Shown here: positions 41,284-50,752 of the stretch, piece after piece
Numbering within the stretch: the stretch's first letter is position 1
How the letters are laid out: the number at the start of each line of letters is the position of its first letter
NCBI GenBank assembly: GCA_021730635.1
Contig: JAJNNC010000010.1
Location: 246,321 to 310,320, forward strand
Direction of reading: 5' to 3'
DNA from: Catalimonadaceae bacterium JC749
GTDB lineage: Bacteria; Bacteroidota; Bacteroidia; Cytophagales; Cyclobacteriaceae
DNA: 64,000 bases
Notes under the pieces: generated by a model
Seen by the model: only the letters and a program-made list of their open reading frames with translations
Databases searched by the model: none
What the model was told of the DNA's origin: nothing
Made by a program: the position numbers and the translations under genes

Positions 41284-43797
41284 ATGATGTCAATGCGTTT
41301 TCTGTTAATTTTTCTGCTTTCCGGCTATACCTTTTGGGTTACCGCTCAAACGGCAGTTGGAGACTACAAATCGGGTTTTCAACGTCAAGGCAATGTGTTC
41401 ACTTTTTCCAATACCAATGCCGAGGTGAAACTGGAGTTTTGTACGCCATCCATGCTCAGGATCAGAAGCAGCTGGGATCAAAATTTTGAAGACAATGAAC
41501 CCTGGATGGTGGTACAATACGACTGGCCCACGCTGGAAATTCAAGCCACGGAAGCAGAGGATCATTTCCTGCTGGAAACAGAAAAGCTATCTGTCAGAGT
41601 CAACAAAGCTCCTTTTACAATTGATATTGCTACTTCAGATGGGCAACTGCTTTCTTCAGAAACACTGGCCGATCATACCGGAGGAGGCTTTCAGCAGGAA
41701 GAAGGCGTGCTTTGCCGCAAGCAACTGATGCCGGATGAACATTTCTTTGGTTTTGGAGAAAGAATGGATTTTATGGATCAGCGGGGCAAAACCGTCAGTC
41801 TCAATGTAGGGCGAGGCGAAGGCAGGCCGCATATCATCGGAGCTTACAATATTCTGGAAGCCAACTACTGTCCGGTGCCTTTCTTTATGAGTACCCGTGG
41901 CTATGGTATCTTCCTGCATAACGCCTACGCCACAGAATGGGATATGGGAAAGTCCAGCGCCGATGCCTACACTTTTAAAGCCGAAGGCGGGGAACTCGAC
42001 TACTACTTTCTGTATGGTCCTGATTTTCCTGCCATCCTGGATCAGTATACCGACCTGACCGGTAAATCTCCCCTGCTACCGCTCTTTGCCCTGGGCTTGC
42101 AGGTAGGTACCTACAGTGGAGGCACCTGGGGATACGAGGAGCTGACCTCTACCCAATATGTGATCGCGCTGGCCAGAAAATTCAGGGAACTGGGCATACC
42201 GGTAGATGTGCTGCACCTGGATTCTACCTGGCGGATATTCGGGGATACCGGGGGGAAAGGAGCTACAACCTTTGAATGGCGCCCTACCTTCGACAATCCG
42301 GAAGCGATGTTTGACAGCCTCTATGCCATGCACTACAATATGATTGGGTTGCACATACGCCCCCGCTTTGATAATGGAAATACGCTGAATTTGCTGGCAC
42401 AGGCCCAGCAGAAAGGATATGTCTATCCCGAAGAAAATAATCCGGGAGAATTTGTCAATTTCTTTGACACGGCAGCAGTCAACTGGTGGTGGGAAAACGG
42501 GGCGATGAAAGTAGCATCCATAGGGGCCAGGTTCTTCAAAACCGACGAAGGCAGTGCCTTTGGCCGGAAAGCCAACGAAAGTGATAAGGTGGGGCCTACC
42601 GGAGAAAAAATCCGGCGGCTGCACAATCTGTTTCCCCTGGCCTATGCCAAAGCCCCTTATGAAAAGTTTGCTAAATACAATGCCACGCGGGGCGTATCCA
42701 CGCAGGGCATTTCCATGCGGGGCGTATCCACGCGGGGCATGAACCATACCCGGGAAGGCTACGCCGGCATTCAGCGATATCCCTTTATCTTTGCGGGTGA
42801 CTGGCCCAGTGAATGGCAATATTTTGCGCCGGTGATCAAAGCGGGTTTGAACATCGGGCTTTCCGGCGTGGGCTACTGGGCACACTGCATGGGTGGCTTT
42901 GAGCATAAGGCAGACCCGGAATTATACATCCGATGGTGTCAGTTTGGCCTGCTGAGCCCCATTGCCCATCTTTTTGGGATGGATCATCCCGGTTATAAAG
43001 AACCTTGGCACTACGGAGAAGAGGCGCAAAGAATCTTCAAAAAGTATGATCAGTTGCGTTATCGGCTGCTCCCTTATCTCTACAGCCATGCTTACGAAAT
43101 GTACCAAACGGGTATGCCCCTGATGCGGGCTTTGGTGCTGGCCTATCAGGATGATCCTAACACTTATGACATTGCCGATCAGTACTTGCTGGGTAGTCAT
43201 ATGATGATCTGCCCGGTCACTACCAAAGGAGCACAAACACGGGTTGTGTATCTTCCCGAAGGTACCTGGATCAATTACTGGACCGGTCAGCCGTATGAAG
43301 GGAAACAATATCTCAATGTAGTCACACCCCTGGATACTATGCCTATTTTTATCAAAGGTGGAGCTATCATTCCGATGCGTCCGGTGGTGAACTATATCAG
43401 TGAGCCAACGGCTGATACCATCACACTGGCTATTTATCCCAAAGGTACTTCGTCATTTACACTCTATGATGATGATGGAAAAAGCCTGGCCTATCAGCAG
43501 GATACCTTTGCCATCACACAGATTGTTTGTCGGGAGAATAAAGGGCAGGTGCAGGTGGATATACAGGCACCCAAAGGAAAATATAAGCTGCCGGAAAGAT
43601 CTTACCAACTGCAAATACATAGAGACACGGCGCCTGCGGCTGTGAATATAGCAGGAAAAAATCTACAAAAAGTGACCAGCCAGCGTATCCTGGAAAGGGC
43701 TTCTACCGGGCAAGGCTGGTATTATGATCAGGATCAGCAACTGCTGTACGTAAGCCTGGGCAGTAGCAGACAAGGATTGCAGGTAAACATTCAATAG
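41284..43797 (+). CDS. GH31 alpha-glycosidase (alpha-xylosidase/alpha-glucosidase-like) with tandem-repeat insertion
   Basis: 837 residues with signal peptide ending WVTAQ. GH31 order: N-terminal beta-sandwich (HFFGFGERMDFMDQRGKTV), (beta/alpha)8 barrel with HLDSTWRIFGD, probable nucleophile Asp in FFKTDEGSAF (about 421) and acid/base Asp in FAGDWPSEW (about 506), then C-terminal sandwiches (PLDTMPIFIKGGAIIPM, YDDDG). Odd: a pentapeptide repeat (T-R-G-V-S type) at about 468-486 encoded by 15-bp tandem DNA repeats, between the two catalytic residues. Likely trims alpha-linked side sugars in the periplasm. Confidence 0.88.
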   Translation: MMSMRFLLIFLLSGYTFWVTAQTAVGDYKSGFQRQGNVFTFSNTNAEVKLEFCTPSMLRIRSSWDQNFEDNEPWMVVQYDWPTLEIQATEAEDHFLLETEKLSVRVNKAPFTIDIATSDGQLLSSETLADHTGGGFQQEEGVLCRKQLMPDEHFFGFGERMDFMDQRGKTVSLNVGRGEGRPHIIGAYNILEANYCPVPFFMSTRGYGIFLHNAYATEWDMGKSSADAYTFKAEGGELDYYFLYGPDFPAILDQYTDLTGKSPLLPLFALGLQVGTYSGGTWGYEELTSTQYVIALARKFRELGIPVDVLHLDSTWRIFGDTGGKGATTFEWRPTFDNPEAMFDSLYAMHYNMIGLHIRPRFDNGNTLNLLAQAQQKGYVYPEENNPGEFVNFFDTAAVNWWWENGAMKVASIGARFFKTDEGSAFGRKANESDKVGPTGEKIRRLHNLFPLAYAKAPYEKFAKYNATRGVSTQGISMRGVSTRGMNHTREGYAGIQRYPFIFAGDWPSEWQYFAPVIKAGLNIGLSGVGYWAHCMGGFEHKADPELYIRWCQFGLLSPIAHLFGMDHPGYKEPWHYGEEAQRIFKKYDQLRYRLLPYLYSHAYEMYQTGMPLMRALVLAYQDDPNTYDIADQYLLGSHMMICPVTTKGAQTRVVYLPEGTWINYWTGQPYEGKQYLNVVTPLDTMPIFIKGGAIIPMRPVVNYISEPTADTITLAIYPKGTSSFTLYDDDGKSLAYQQDTFAITQIVCRENKGQVQVDIQAPKGKYKLPERSYQLQIHRDTAPAAVNIAGKNLQKVTSQRILERASTGQGWYYDQDQQLLYVSLGSSRQGLQVNIQ
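42685..42740 (+). repeat. 15-bp tandem repeat inside the GH31 gene
   Basis: Units ACGCGGGGCGTATCC (42685), ACGCAGGGCATTTCC (42700), ATGCGGGGCGTATCC (42715) and a partial ACGCGGGGCAT (42730). Being a multiple of three, it stays in frame and encodes the pentapeptide repeat TRGVS-TQGIS-MRGVS-TRG. GC-rich and unlike the flanking codon use. Confidence 0.85.
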
Positions 43798-43851
43798 CCT
43801 TGTGAAGTAACGGATAGAATGCTTATTTTTTGATTCTTAAATAAACCCGAA

Positions 43852-46695
43852 ATGACAAAACGATTTTGTGTGCAGTTGACAGGCTTTATGCTGCTGGCCA
43901 CCGTTTTCTCTGCTTGTCAGGCACCTGAAGCAGAGCCGGTTGCCGATGGAACAGTGGCTGATGCCTCTGATTGGCCTGCTACCAGCCATACTACCCGACC
44001 CTGGACCCGCTGGTGGTGGATGGGCAATGCCGTGGATGAGCAAAACCTGAACCGCCTGTTGGAACAATATGCAGAGGCAGGCTTTGGCGGCGTGGAAATT
44101 ACCCCTATCTATGGTGCTGTTGGCTATGAAGAGCATTATCTCGACTACCTGTCGCCGGAGTGGATGGATGCCTTGCGTTTTACGATACAGAAAGCAGATT
44201 CGCTGGGTATGGGCGTAGATATGAACCTGGGTACCGGCTGGCCTTTTGGAGGTCCGCAGATCACGCCAGCACAGGCAGCCTCCCAACTGATCGTACAAAC
44301 CTATACTTTGCAGTCAGGACAAAAATTATCCGAAAAACTCATCGTCAAAGATCCCAAACAGCAGGAGCTGGGCATTGTCAAACTTCTGGCACTCACAGCC
44401 TATAACCAGCAGGGAGACACCCTAAACCTGACAGATCAGGTAGCAGAAGATGGAGCCCTCAATTGGTCGCCTGATGATGGCTCCTGGGAGCTGTATGCCG
44501 CCTTTCTGGGGAAAACCAGGCAGCAGGTAAAGCGCGCTGCACCCGGCGGCGCTGGGTATACCCTGGATCACCTGTCGGAAGAGGCGCTGAAGACCTACCT
44601 GCAACGTTTTGAAGAAGCTTTCGGAGAAAATCCGCCTGCGGTGCGCTCCTATTTTAACGACAGCTACGAAGTGTACAATGCCGACCTGTCGCCTGATCTT
44701 TTCGACTCATTTCAGCAGTTGAACGGTTATGATTTGCGTCCGCATCTGAGAGCGTTGGTCAGCGAAGATTCCAGCGATGTGGCTTTACGGATCAAAGCGG
44801 ATTATCGTGAAACCATGTCCTATATGCTGCTGCATAATTTTACCCTTCCCTGGACAAACTGGATACACCGGCATGACGCTGTTTCCAGAAACCAGGCACA
44901 TGGTTCTCCCGGCAACCTGCTGGACTTATACGCTGCCGTTGACATCCCGGAATGCGAGACCTTCAGTGCTACCCATTTTCCTATTCCGGGTCTGAATCGG
45001 TATACAGTAGATTCCCGTAATGTGGAACCTGATCCGGTAATGATGAAATTTGCCTCTTCGGCAGGCCATGTGATGGGTAAACCGCTGATTTCTTCCGAAA
45101 CGTTCACCTGGCTGGGAGAACATTTTAAAGTGTCGCTGGCACAGTGTAAGCCGGAAGTGGAACAGGTCTTTCTGGCTGGAGTAAACCATGTGTTTTTCCA
45201 TGGTACTACTTATTCGCCGGAAGAAGCGGGGTGGCCGGGCTGGCTATTCTATGCTTCTGTCAACTTTGCCCCTTCCAACAGCCTCTGGCCCCAGGTAAAC
45301 GGACTGAATGAATACATTACACGCTGCCAGTCTGTCTTGCAGGCAGGCAGGGCAGATCAGGAAGTGATGCTCTACTGGCCCATCCATGACCTGTGGTATC
45401 AGGCCGATCCTGAGAAACTGGATAAGCAGATCAGTATTCATACCATAGAAGAATGGCTGCATCCTACGGATTTTTACCGGACCGTCACGGACTTGATGCA
45501 AACCGGTTACTCTGTAGACTTCATTTCAGATCATTTGTTAGACAGCACCCAAGTTGATGATGGTGTGTTGCGTGCTGCGGCGAATAGTTTCGGTTATAAA
45601 GTTTTGGTAGTACCCCATACCCGGTTTATGCCGGTGACTACCTTTGAGAGCATATTGACGTTGGCCAGGGAAGGAGCGACAGTAGTTTTGCAGCAACTGC
45701 CGGAAGATGTCCCCGGCCTGCATGCGCTGGAAGCACGCCGGCGACAGTTGAACGACCTGAAAGCCTCTTTGAAATGGACAGTCGCTGGCAATGGCATGCA
45801 GGAAATGAAAATGGGTAAAGGTACCGTTCTGCTATCGGAAGATGTACAGCAGGCGTTGGCCTACAAAGGCATAGAGCGGGAAGCTTTGGCAGACACCGGG
45901 CTGAAGTTTATCCGCCGCGATGTTGAGGGTGATAAATACTACTATCTTGTCAACCATACCGATCATCCTATTGATGACCTGATTCCCTTGAACGTAGAAG
46001 CTTCTTCTGTTATCATCCTTGACCCTCAGAACGGTCAGCGGGGGATGGCAGAAGCTACAGTAGAAGACGGCAAGACCTTGGTGAGGGTCAACATACCTCC
46101 CGGAGAAGCCTGGGTGCTACGCACGACAGATCAGGAAGCGGAAGGCCTAATGCCCTGGCCCTACCTGGAAAACGCTGGTGAGCCTATGGCCCTTTCCAAT
46201 ACCTGGCAACTGCAATTTACAGCAGGTGGTCCGGCCCTGCCCGCTGCGCAGCCTCTCGACCGGCTGGTATCCTGGACAGCACTGCCCGATACGAATGCGG
46301 CCCGTTTTTCCGGAACGGCTACCTATACAACCACTTTCAACCTGCCCGAACCATCAGCCGATGACTATTTGCTCGATCTGGGTGATGTGCGGGAGAGTGC
46401 CCGTGTATGGGTGAATGATCAGGAAGTAGGTATCTTGTGGAGTGTACCCTATCGGGCGAAGATCGGAAAGTATCTGCAGGAAGGAGACAATACACTGAAG
46501 GTAGAAGTGGTGAACCTGATGGCCAACCATATCCGGGATCTGGACAGGCAAGGGGTAGAATGGCGGAAATACCATGAGATTAACTTCGTTAATTTAAACT
46601 ATGAACCCTTTGATGCTTCCGGTTGGGAACCACAGCCTTCCGGCCTGCTGGGCCCTGTCCACATTCAACCCATGAAAATGGATAATAACTCCTAG
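43852..46695 (+). CDS. GH106 alpha-L-rhamnosidase-like lipoprotein
   Basis: 947 residues; lipobox VFSAC. The N-terminal WTRWWWMGNAVDEQNLNRLL and GGVEITPIYG, then DMNLGTGWPFGG, are the signature of GH106 enzymes, and ETFTWLGEHF lies in the catalytic barrel. The C-terminus carries a galactose-binding-like jelly roll (LDLGDVRESARVWVNDQEVG, KVEVVNLMANHIRD). GH106 members remove terminal alpha-L-rhamnose. This is the main hint that the PUL targets a rhamnose-containing polymer. Confidence 0.88.
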   Translation: MTKRFCVQLTGFMLLATVFSACQAPEAEPVADGTVADASDWPATSHTTRPWTRWWWMGNAVDEQNLNRLLEQYAEAGFGGVEITPIYGAVGYEEHYLDYLSPEWMDALRFTIQKADSLGMGVDMNLGTGWPFGGPQITPAQAASQLIVQTYTLQSGQKLSEKLIVKDPKQQELGIVKLLALTAYNQQGDTLNLTDQVAEDGALNWSPDDGSWELYAAFLGKTRQQVKRAAPGGAGYTLDHLSEEALKTYLQRFEEAFGENPPAVRSYFNDSYEVYNADLSPDLFDSFQQLNGYDLRPHLRALVSEDSSDVALRIKADYRETMSYMLLHNFTLPWTNWIHRHDAVSRNQAHGSPGNLLDLYAAVDIPECETFSATHFPIPGLNRYTVDSRNVEPDPVMMKFASSAGHVMGKPLISSETFTWLGEHFKVSLAQCKPEVEQVFLAGVNHVFFHGTTYSPEEAGWPGWLFYASVNFAPSNSLWPQVNGLNEYITRCQSVLQAGRADQEVMLYWPIHDLWYQADPEKLDKQISIHTIEEWLHPTDFYRTVTDLMQTGYSVDFISDHLLDSTQVDDGVLRAAANSFGYKVLVVPHTRFMPVTTFESILTLAREGATVVLQQLPEDVPGLHALEARRRQLNDLKASLKWTVAGNGMQEMKMGKGTVLLSEDVQQALAYKGIEREALADTGLKFIRRDVEGDKYYYLVNHTDHPIDDLIPLNVEASSVIILDPQNGQRGMAEATVEDGKTLVRVNIPPGEAWVLRTTDQEAEGLMPWPYLENAGEPMALSNTWQLQFTAGGPALPAAQPLDRLVSWTALPDTNAARFSGTATYTTTFNLPEPSADDYLLDLGDVRESARVWVNDQEVGILWSVPYRAKIGKYLQEGDNTLKVEVVNLMANHIRDLDRQGVEWRKYHEINFVNLNYEPFDASGWEPQPSGLLGPVHIQPMKMDNNS

Positions 46696-46733
46696 ATAAA
46701 AAGATGAACGCCTCATCAAACATGATACTTATG

Positions 46734-48284
46734 ATGAAACACAGCTATGGGATGGTGATCAGTGCTATTCTCATCGCAGCAAACATGAGTCTGGCAAAAG
46801 TCACACTGCCGGATATACTGGGCGATGGGATGGTGTTGCAGCGTGATCAAAAAGTGCCGATTTGGGGGAAAGCCGATCCGGGAGAACTGGTTAGTGTCCG
46901 TTTTGCCGGGCAGGAAAAAAAGACTACAACGGATGAAGCAGGGAATTGGATACTGTTTTTAGACGCTTTAGCCGCCAATACGACGCCCTCTACGCTAACC
47001 ATTACCGGCGAAAATACCATTGAGCTACAAGACATTCTGGTAGGAGAAGTCTGGCTCTGTGCCGGTCAGTCTAATATGCAGCTTACCTTGCCGGAAACCG
47101 ATCAGGGGGAAGCAACCATAGCCGCTGCCCGCCACCCAATGATCCGCCTCTTTAATGTGAGCCGGAAAGTAGCTTTTAAACATGAGAAGGGACCACTGGC
47201 TACCTGGCAGGCCTGTACGCCTGAGTCTGTCAGGGATTTTTCAGCGGCGGGTTATTATTTCGGCGCCGACCTGCAAGAAGCCTTAGAAGTGCCCGTCGGA
47301 CTGGTCAACGCCTCTTTCGGTGGCTCTCAGATAGAAGCCTGGACGCCCCTGACCTATCTGCTGGCCTCAGAAGATTTGCGTCCTACGGTAGAGCGGGAGA
47401 AGATCTGGGAGCAAGAGCGGCCACAGGTAAAAGCGCAGTATGAACAGGACCTGGAAGCGTGGGAAGCATCCGTAGCAAGAGCGGAAGATGACGGACGGGA
47501 ACCACCCCGCCAGCCCCGGGTACCGGATGCGCTGCGGGAATACCGGATCGCAGCCTCTATCTATAACAATATGATCGAGCCGTTGATCCCTTTTGCAGTT
47601 CGGGGGGTGTGGTGGTACCAGGGAGAATCCAATGAAGAGCGGGCCGAACAGTATGGTTTGCTGCTACCCACCATGATCAAAGCCTGGCGGGATCAGTGGA
47701 AGGCCCCTCAACTCCCTTTTGGCATTATACAACTGCCTAACTACCGGAAGGTGTCCGCTGAGCCTACTGACGAAGCCTGGAGCCATCTGCGGGAAGTACA
47801 GCGGCGTACGGTGGTCAACACGCCGCATACCGGACTGATTGTGACTATTGATATCGGAGAGGCTGACGATATTCATCCCAAAAATAAAAAAGATGTGGGA
47901 AAACGTATGACGCGTTGGGCTTTGGCGGAAGTGTATGACCGTGACCTCACCGCTACCGGGCCCCTGTTTGAGAAAGCCAGGGTGAAAGGCGATAAAATCA
48001 TCCTTCAGTTTGAAGAGGTAGGAAAAGGATTGGCGCTTGCCTATGGCGACTCCTTACAGGAATTTGCCATTGCCGGAGCCGATCAGCAGTGGCATTGGGC
48101 GTACGCTAAAATTGTGGGGAAAAACAAAGTGGAAGTTTGGTCCGGGGAAGTGGCTGATCCGGTAGCGGTGCGCTATGCTTTTAACAGCAATCCGCAGTAT
48201 CCAAACCTAACCAATGATACCGGACTGCCGGCGGCTCCTTTCCGTACCGACCCCTGGCCTGATCCAACCCAGGGGAAACGGTAG
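46734..48284 (+). CDS. Sialate O-acetylesterase-type carbohydrate esterase (SGNH/SASA)
   Basis: 516 residues from MKHSYGMVIS with signal peptide; ATG 46704 adds ten. N-terminal beta domain (LPDILGDGMVLQRDQKVPIW), SASA domain with nucleophile Ser in LCAGQSNMQL, WWYQGESNEERAEQY and the Asp/His pair in ADDIHPKNKKDVG. Enzymes of this class deacetylate sugars, including pectic rhamnogalacturonan. It begins 38 bp after the GH106 gene in the same operon. Confidence 0.88.
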   Translation: MKHSYGMVISAILIAANMSLAKVTLPDILGDGMVLQRDQKVPIWGKADPGELVSVRFAGQEKKTTTDEAGNWILFLDALAANTTPSTLTITGENTIELQDILVGEVWLCAGQSNMQLTLPETDQGEATIAAARHPMIRLFNVSRKVAFKHEKGPLATWQACTPESVRDFSAAGYYFGADLQEALEVPVGLVNASFGGSQIEAWTPLTYLLASEDLRPTVEREKIWEQERPQVKAQYEQDLEAWEASVARAEDDGREPPRQPRVPDALREYRIAASIYNNMIEPLIPFAVRGVWWYQGESNEERAEQYGLLLPTMIKAWRDQWKAPQLPFGIIQLPNYRKVSAEPTDEAWSHLREVQRRTVVNTPHTGLIVTIDIGEADDIHPKNKKDVGKRMTRWALAEVYDRDLTATGPLFEKARVKGDKIILQFEEVGKGLALAYGDSLQEFAIAGADQQWHWAYAKIVGKNKVEVWSGEVADPVAVRYAFNSNPQYPNLTNDTGLPAAPFRTDPWPDPTQGKR

Positions 48285-48347
48285 TCAATGAATAAAGCAC
48301 CACAGGCAATAGAAAAACAGTCATCAACAACCTAAGCAAATAAAAAT

Positions 48348-49130
48348 ATGAGATGGGGGCTATTATCTTTTCTGGCAAGCATAATGATCTTTATGGGAAG
48401 CCTTCCTGGAATTTCCCAAATCGTTCGTCAGCCCATTCCCGACAAACTGGTCGTGTTAACCTTCGACGATGCGGTCAGCACGCATGCTACCTTCGTGGGA
48501 CCTCTGCTAAAGAAATATGGTTTTGGTGGCACCTTCTTCGTCTGTGAATTCCCTCCCGACTTTGAGGATAAGCATAAATACATGCGTTGGGAACAAATTC
48601 AACAGTTGGCCAGAATGGGCTTTGAAATTGGAAACCACACCTGGAAGCATACGCATGTCAACACCATCTCTAAGGCTCGGTTGGAGGAAGAATTGCATTA
48701 TATAGAAAACAAATGCGAGACCCTGGGCATGGAGAAACCGGTAAGCTTTGCTTATCCGGCTTATGAAACGGACCCGTCAGCCATAGGCATCCTGCAGGAA
48801 CAAGGCTATCTTTTTGCCCGGGTAGGCGGCGATCAGGCCTATGACCCTGAAAAACATCATCCTTACCTGATGCCCAGTTTCAGCACTACCAAAGATAACA
48901 GAGATCAGATCTTCCAGGCTTTTCAGCAGGCCAAAGAAGGTAAAATAGTGGTACTCACTGTCCATGGTGTGCCCGATTATGCCCATGAGTGGGTGACCAC
49001 CCCTCCGGCCCTGTTTGAGGAATATATGAAATATCTGCACGACCATCATTTTCAGGTCATTGCCATGAAAGACCTGGTGCAGTACATTGATGTGCAAAAG
49101 GCTTTGGATACCATAGAACCAGCATTTTAA
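48348..49130 (+). CDS. Polysaccharide deacetylase (NodB type) of the PUL
   Basis: 260 residues with signal peptide ending PGISQ. NodB motifs: VVLTFDDAVSTH with the Asp pair, GNHTWKHTHV with two metal-binding His, FAYPAYETD and VVLTVHGVPD. It could remove acetyl or formyl groups from the PUL substrate, complementing the SASA-type esterase. Same strand and close spacing to neighbours support one operon. Related to, but not the same as, the deacetylase at 14815. Confidence 0.85.
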   Translation: MRWGLLSFLASIMIFMGSLPGISQIVRQPIPDKLVVLTFDDAVSTHATFVGPLLKKYGFGGTFFVCEFPPDFEDKHKYMRWEQIQQLARMGFEIGNHTWKHTHVNTISKARLEEELHYIENKCETLGMEKPVSFAYPAYETDPSAIGILQEQGYLFARVGGDQAYDPEKHHPYLMPSFSTTKDNRDQIFQAFQQAKEGKIVVLTVHGVPDYAHEWVTTPPALFEEYMKYLHDHHFQVIAMKDLVQYIDVQKALDTIEPAF

Positions 49131-49171
49131 AGCAGGTCATAATTTTTATTTGAAAGAAAACCTTAAAACTG

Positions 49172-50428
49172 ATGAAGCATTTATTGCCTACCCTGATCGC
49201 TCTTACCTGTCTGTTAGAAGCTTGCAAGCCAGGCACCGGCAAGGATCAGGTGTCTGACGCTATTCCGGTTTTGACCACCGGCGGCCAGGATATGCCTGAT
49301 GCATGGATTGACCAGCATACCGGCCACCAGGTGATCCGGCTGGTTCGCCGGGAAGGTAATAACCGGAGTTTTTACTTTCATAACAATCCCTTTATTCCTG
49401 CCACTGCCAGTGGTGAGGGAGATAAAATGGTTTTCTACGGAGAAACACCCAAAGGAAATCAGCTTTTCTCCGTGGATCTGCAAACCCTGGAAACAGAACA
49501 GTTGACCTACCATCCTGCCCCTATATCCGGGGAGATCGTAGCGCCTCGGCACAGGGAAGTGATCTACCAGAGTCATGACAGTGTGTTTGCGACACACATA
49601 GACAGCAAAGAGGCTCGTTTATTGTTTGTGTTCCCTGAAGATTTTAAGGCAGGCATCACTACCCTCAATGCTGATGAAACCCTGCTGGCGGGTGTCTATG
49701 CGGGAGAAGAAAAAAGAGCGATCTACGAGAAGTATCCGAAAAAGGGCGATTACTTCAACCGTATCTTTGAGGCTAAAATCCCCCATACGCTTTTTACCCT
49801 TCACATAGCCACAGAAGAGCTGAAGAAGATACACCAGGAAAATACCTGGCTTGGACATGTACAGTTCTCACCTACCAATCCTCGTCTGCTCATGTTCTGC
49901 CACGAAGGGCCTTGGCATCTGGTCGATAGGATATGGACCATTGATATCCGCAGCAAAGCGACACAGTTGATGCACAAGCGTACGGTACACCGGGAGATTG
50001 CCGGGCACGAGTTTTTCAGCCGCGATGGGCAAACCATCTGGTTCGACCTGCAGATTCCCAGAGGAGAGACTTTCTATCTGGCGGGTGCGGATGTGTCTTC
50101 GGGGCAGGAAAAACGCTATGCGTTGCAACGCGACGAATGGTCTATCCACTTTAACATTTCTCCCGATCAAACCCTGTTTGCCGGTGACGGGGGAGATTCC
50201 ACCCAGGTAGCGCAGGCCGAAGATGGCAGGTGGCTCTACCTGTTCCGGCCGGAGGGCGATCATCTGGTGTCAGAACGGCTGGTCAATATGCAACATCATG
50301 ATTATCAGTTGGAGCCTAATGTACATTTTTCTCCGGATGGTGAGTGGATTATCTTTCGTGCTAATTTTGAGGGCGATACCCAAATCTATGCCGTGGCAGT
50401 AGAAAAAAGTAGCGGGGAAGAAGAATGA
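49172..50428 (+). CDS. PL22-type oligogalacturonate lyase-like lipoprotein
   Basis: 418 residues, lipobox LLEAC. Seven-bladed propeller features: YFHNNPFIPATASGEG, GHVQFSPTNPRLLMFCHEG and GPWHLVDRIWTIDI, then HHDYQLEPNVHFSPDGEWII. These carry the His residues expected for the manganese site and catalysis in oligogalacturonate lyases, which split unsaturated or short galacturonate chains. It supports a pectic substrate for the PUL. Last gene of the operon. Confidence 0.8.
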   Translation: MKHLLPTLIALTCLLEACKPGTGKDQVSDAIPVLTTGGQDMPDAWIDQHTGHQVIRLVRREGNNRSFYFHNNPFIPATASGEGDKMVFYGETPKGNQLFSVDLQTLETEQLTYHPAPISGEIVAPRHREVIYQSHDSVFATHIDSKEARLLFVFPEDFKAGITTLNADETLLAGVYAGEEKRAIYEKYPKKGDYFNRIFEAKIPHTLFTLHIATEELKKIHQENTWLGHVQFSPTNPRLLMFCHEGPWHLVDRIWTIDIRSKATQLMHKRTVHREIAGHEFFSRDGQTIWFDLQIPRGETFYLAGADVSSGQEKRYALQRDEWSIHFNISPDQTLFAGDGGDSTQVAQAEDGRWLYLFRPEGDHLVSERLVNMQHHDYQLEPNVHFSPDGEWIIFRANFEGDTQIYAVAVEKSSGEEE

Positions 50429-50752
50429 ACAAGGCCTTTGAATAAGATTTCCGGAGAGGTGGTGCTTCTACCTGCCACTTTGCTGTGGTTAGTCCGTCAT
50501 CAAGCGTCCTGCTGCCACAAGGCCGCTCTGTTCATTTCTTCCGAACCCTCTAACGGTATCAATTTCTTTGGTTTTGCCGTGGAAAATGTGGCATAAAGCC
50601 ATTCAAAGGGTGTAAGTGTCTAAAATATACAATCATTTCTATGGGAAGTTTACAAGTTTTATGTCGTTGTATCCGCCCGTGAAACTTCAAAGGTTGTCTT
50701 TTTTCGTGGGCTGATCCTTCGTATCAAACCAAATTTTACGGATCCTGCTCCC
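50429..50752. other. 324-bp intergenic region
   Basis: Lies between the lyase and the AraC gene. No coding frame with protein features and no strong terminator (a weak GGTGG/CCACC-like fold near 50458). Presumably includes the AraC promoter. Confidence 0.4.

Noticed and set aside
42076..42906. Minus-strand frame in GH31, 276 codons with GYAPRG repeats
   Set aside because: The repeats are the reverse of the 15-bp minisatellite; antisense to the GH31 domain.
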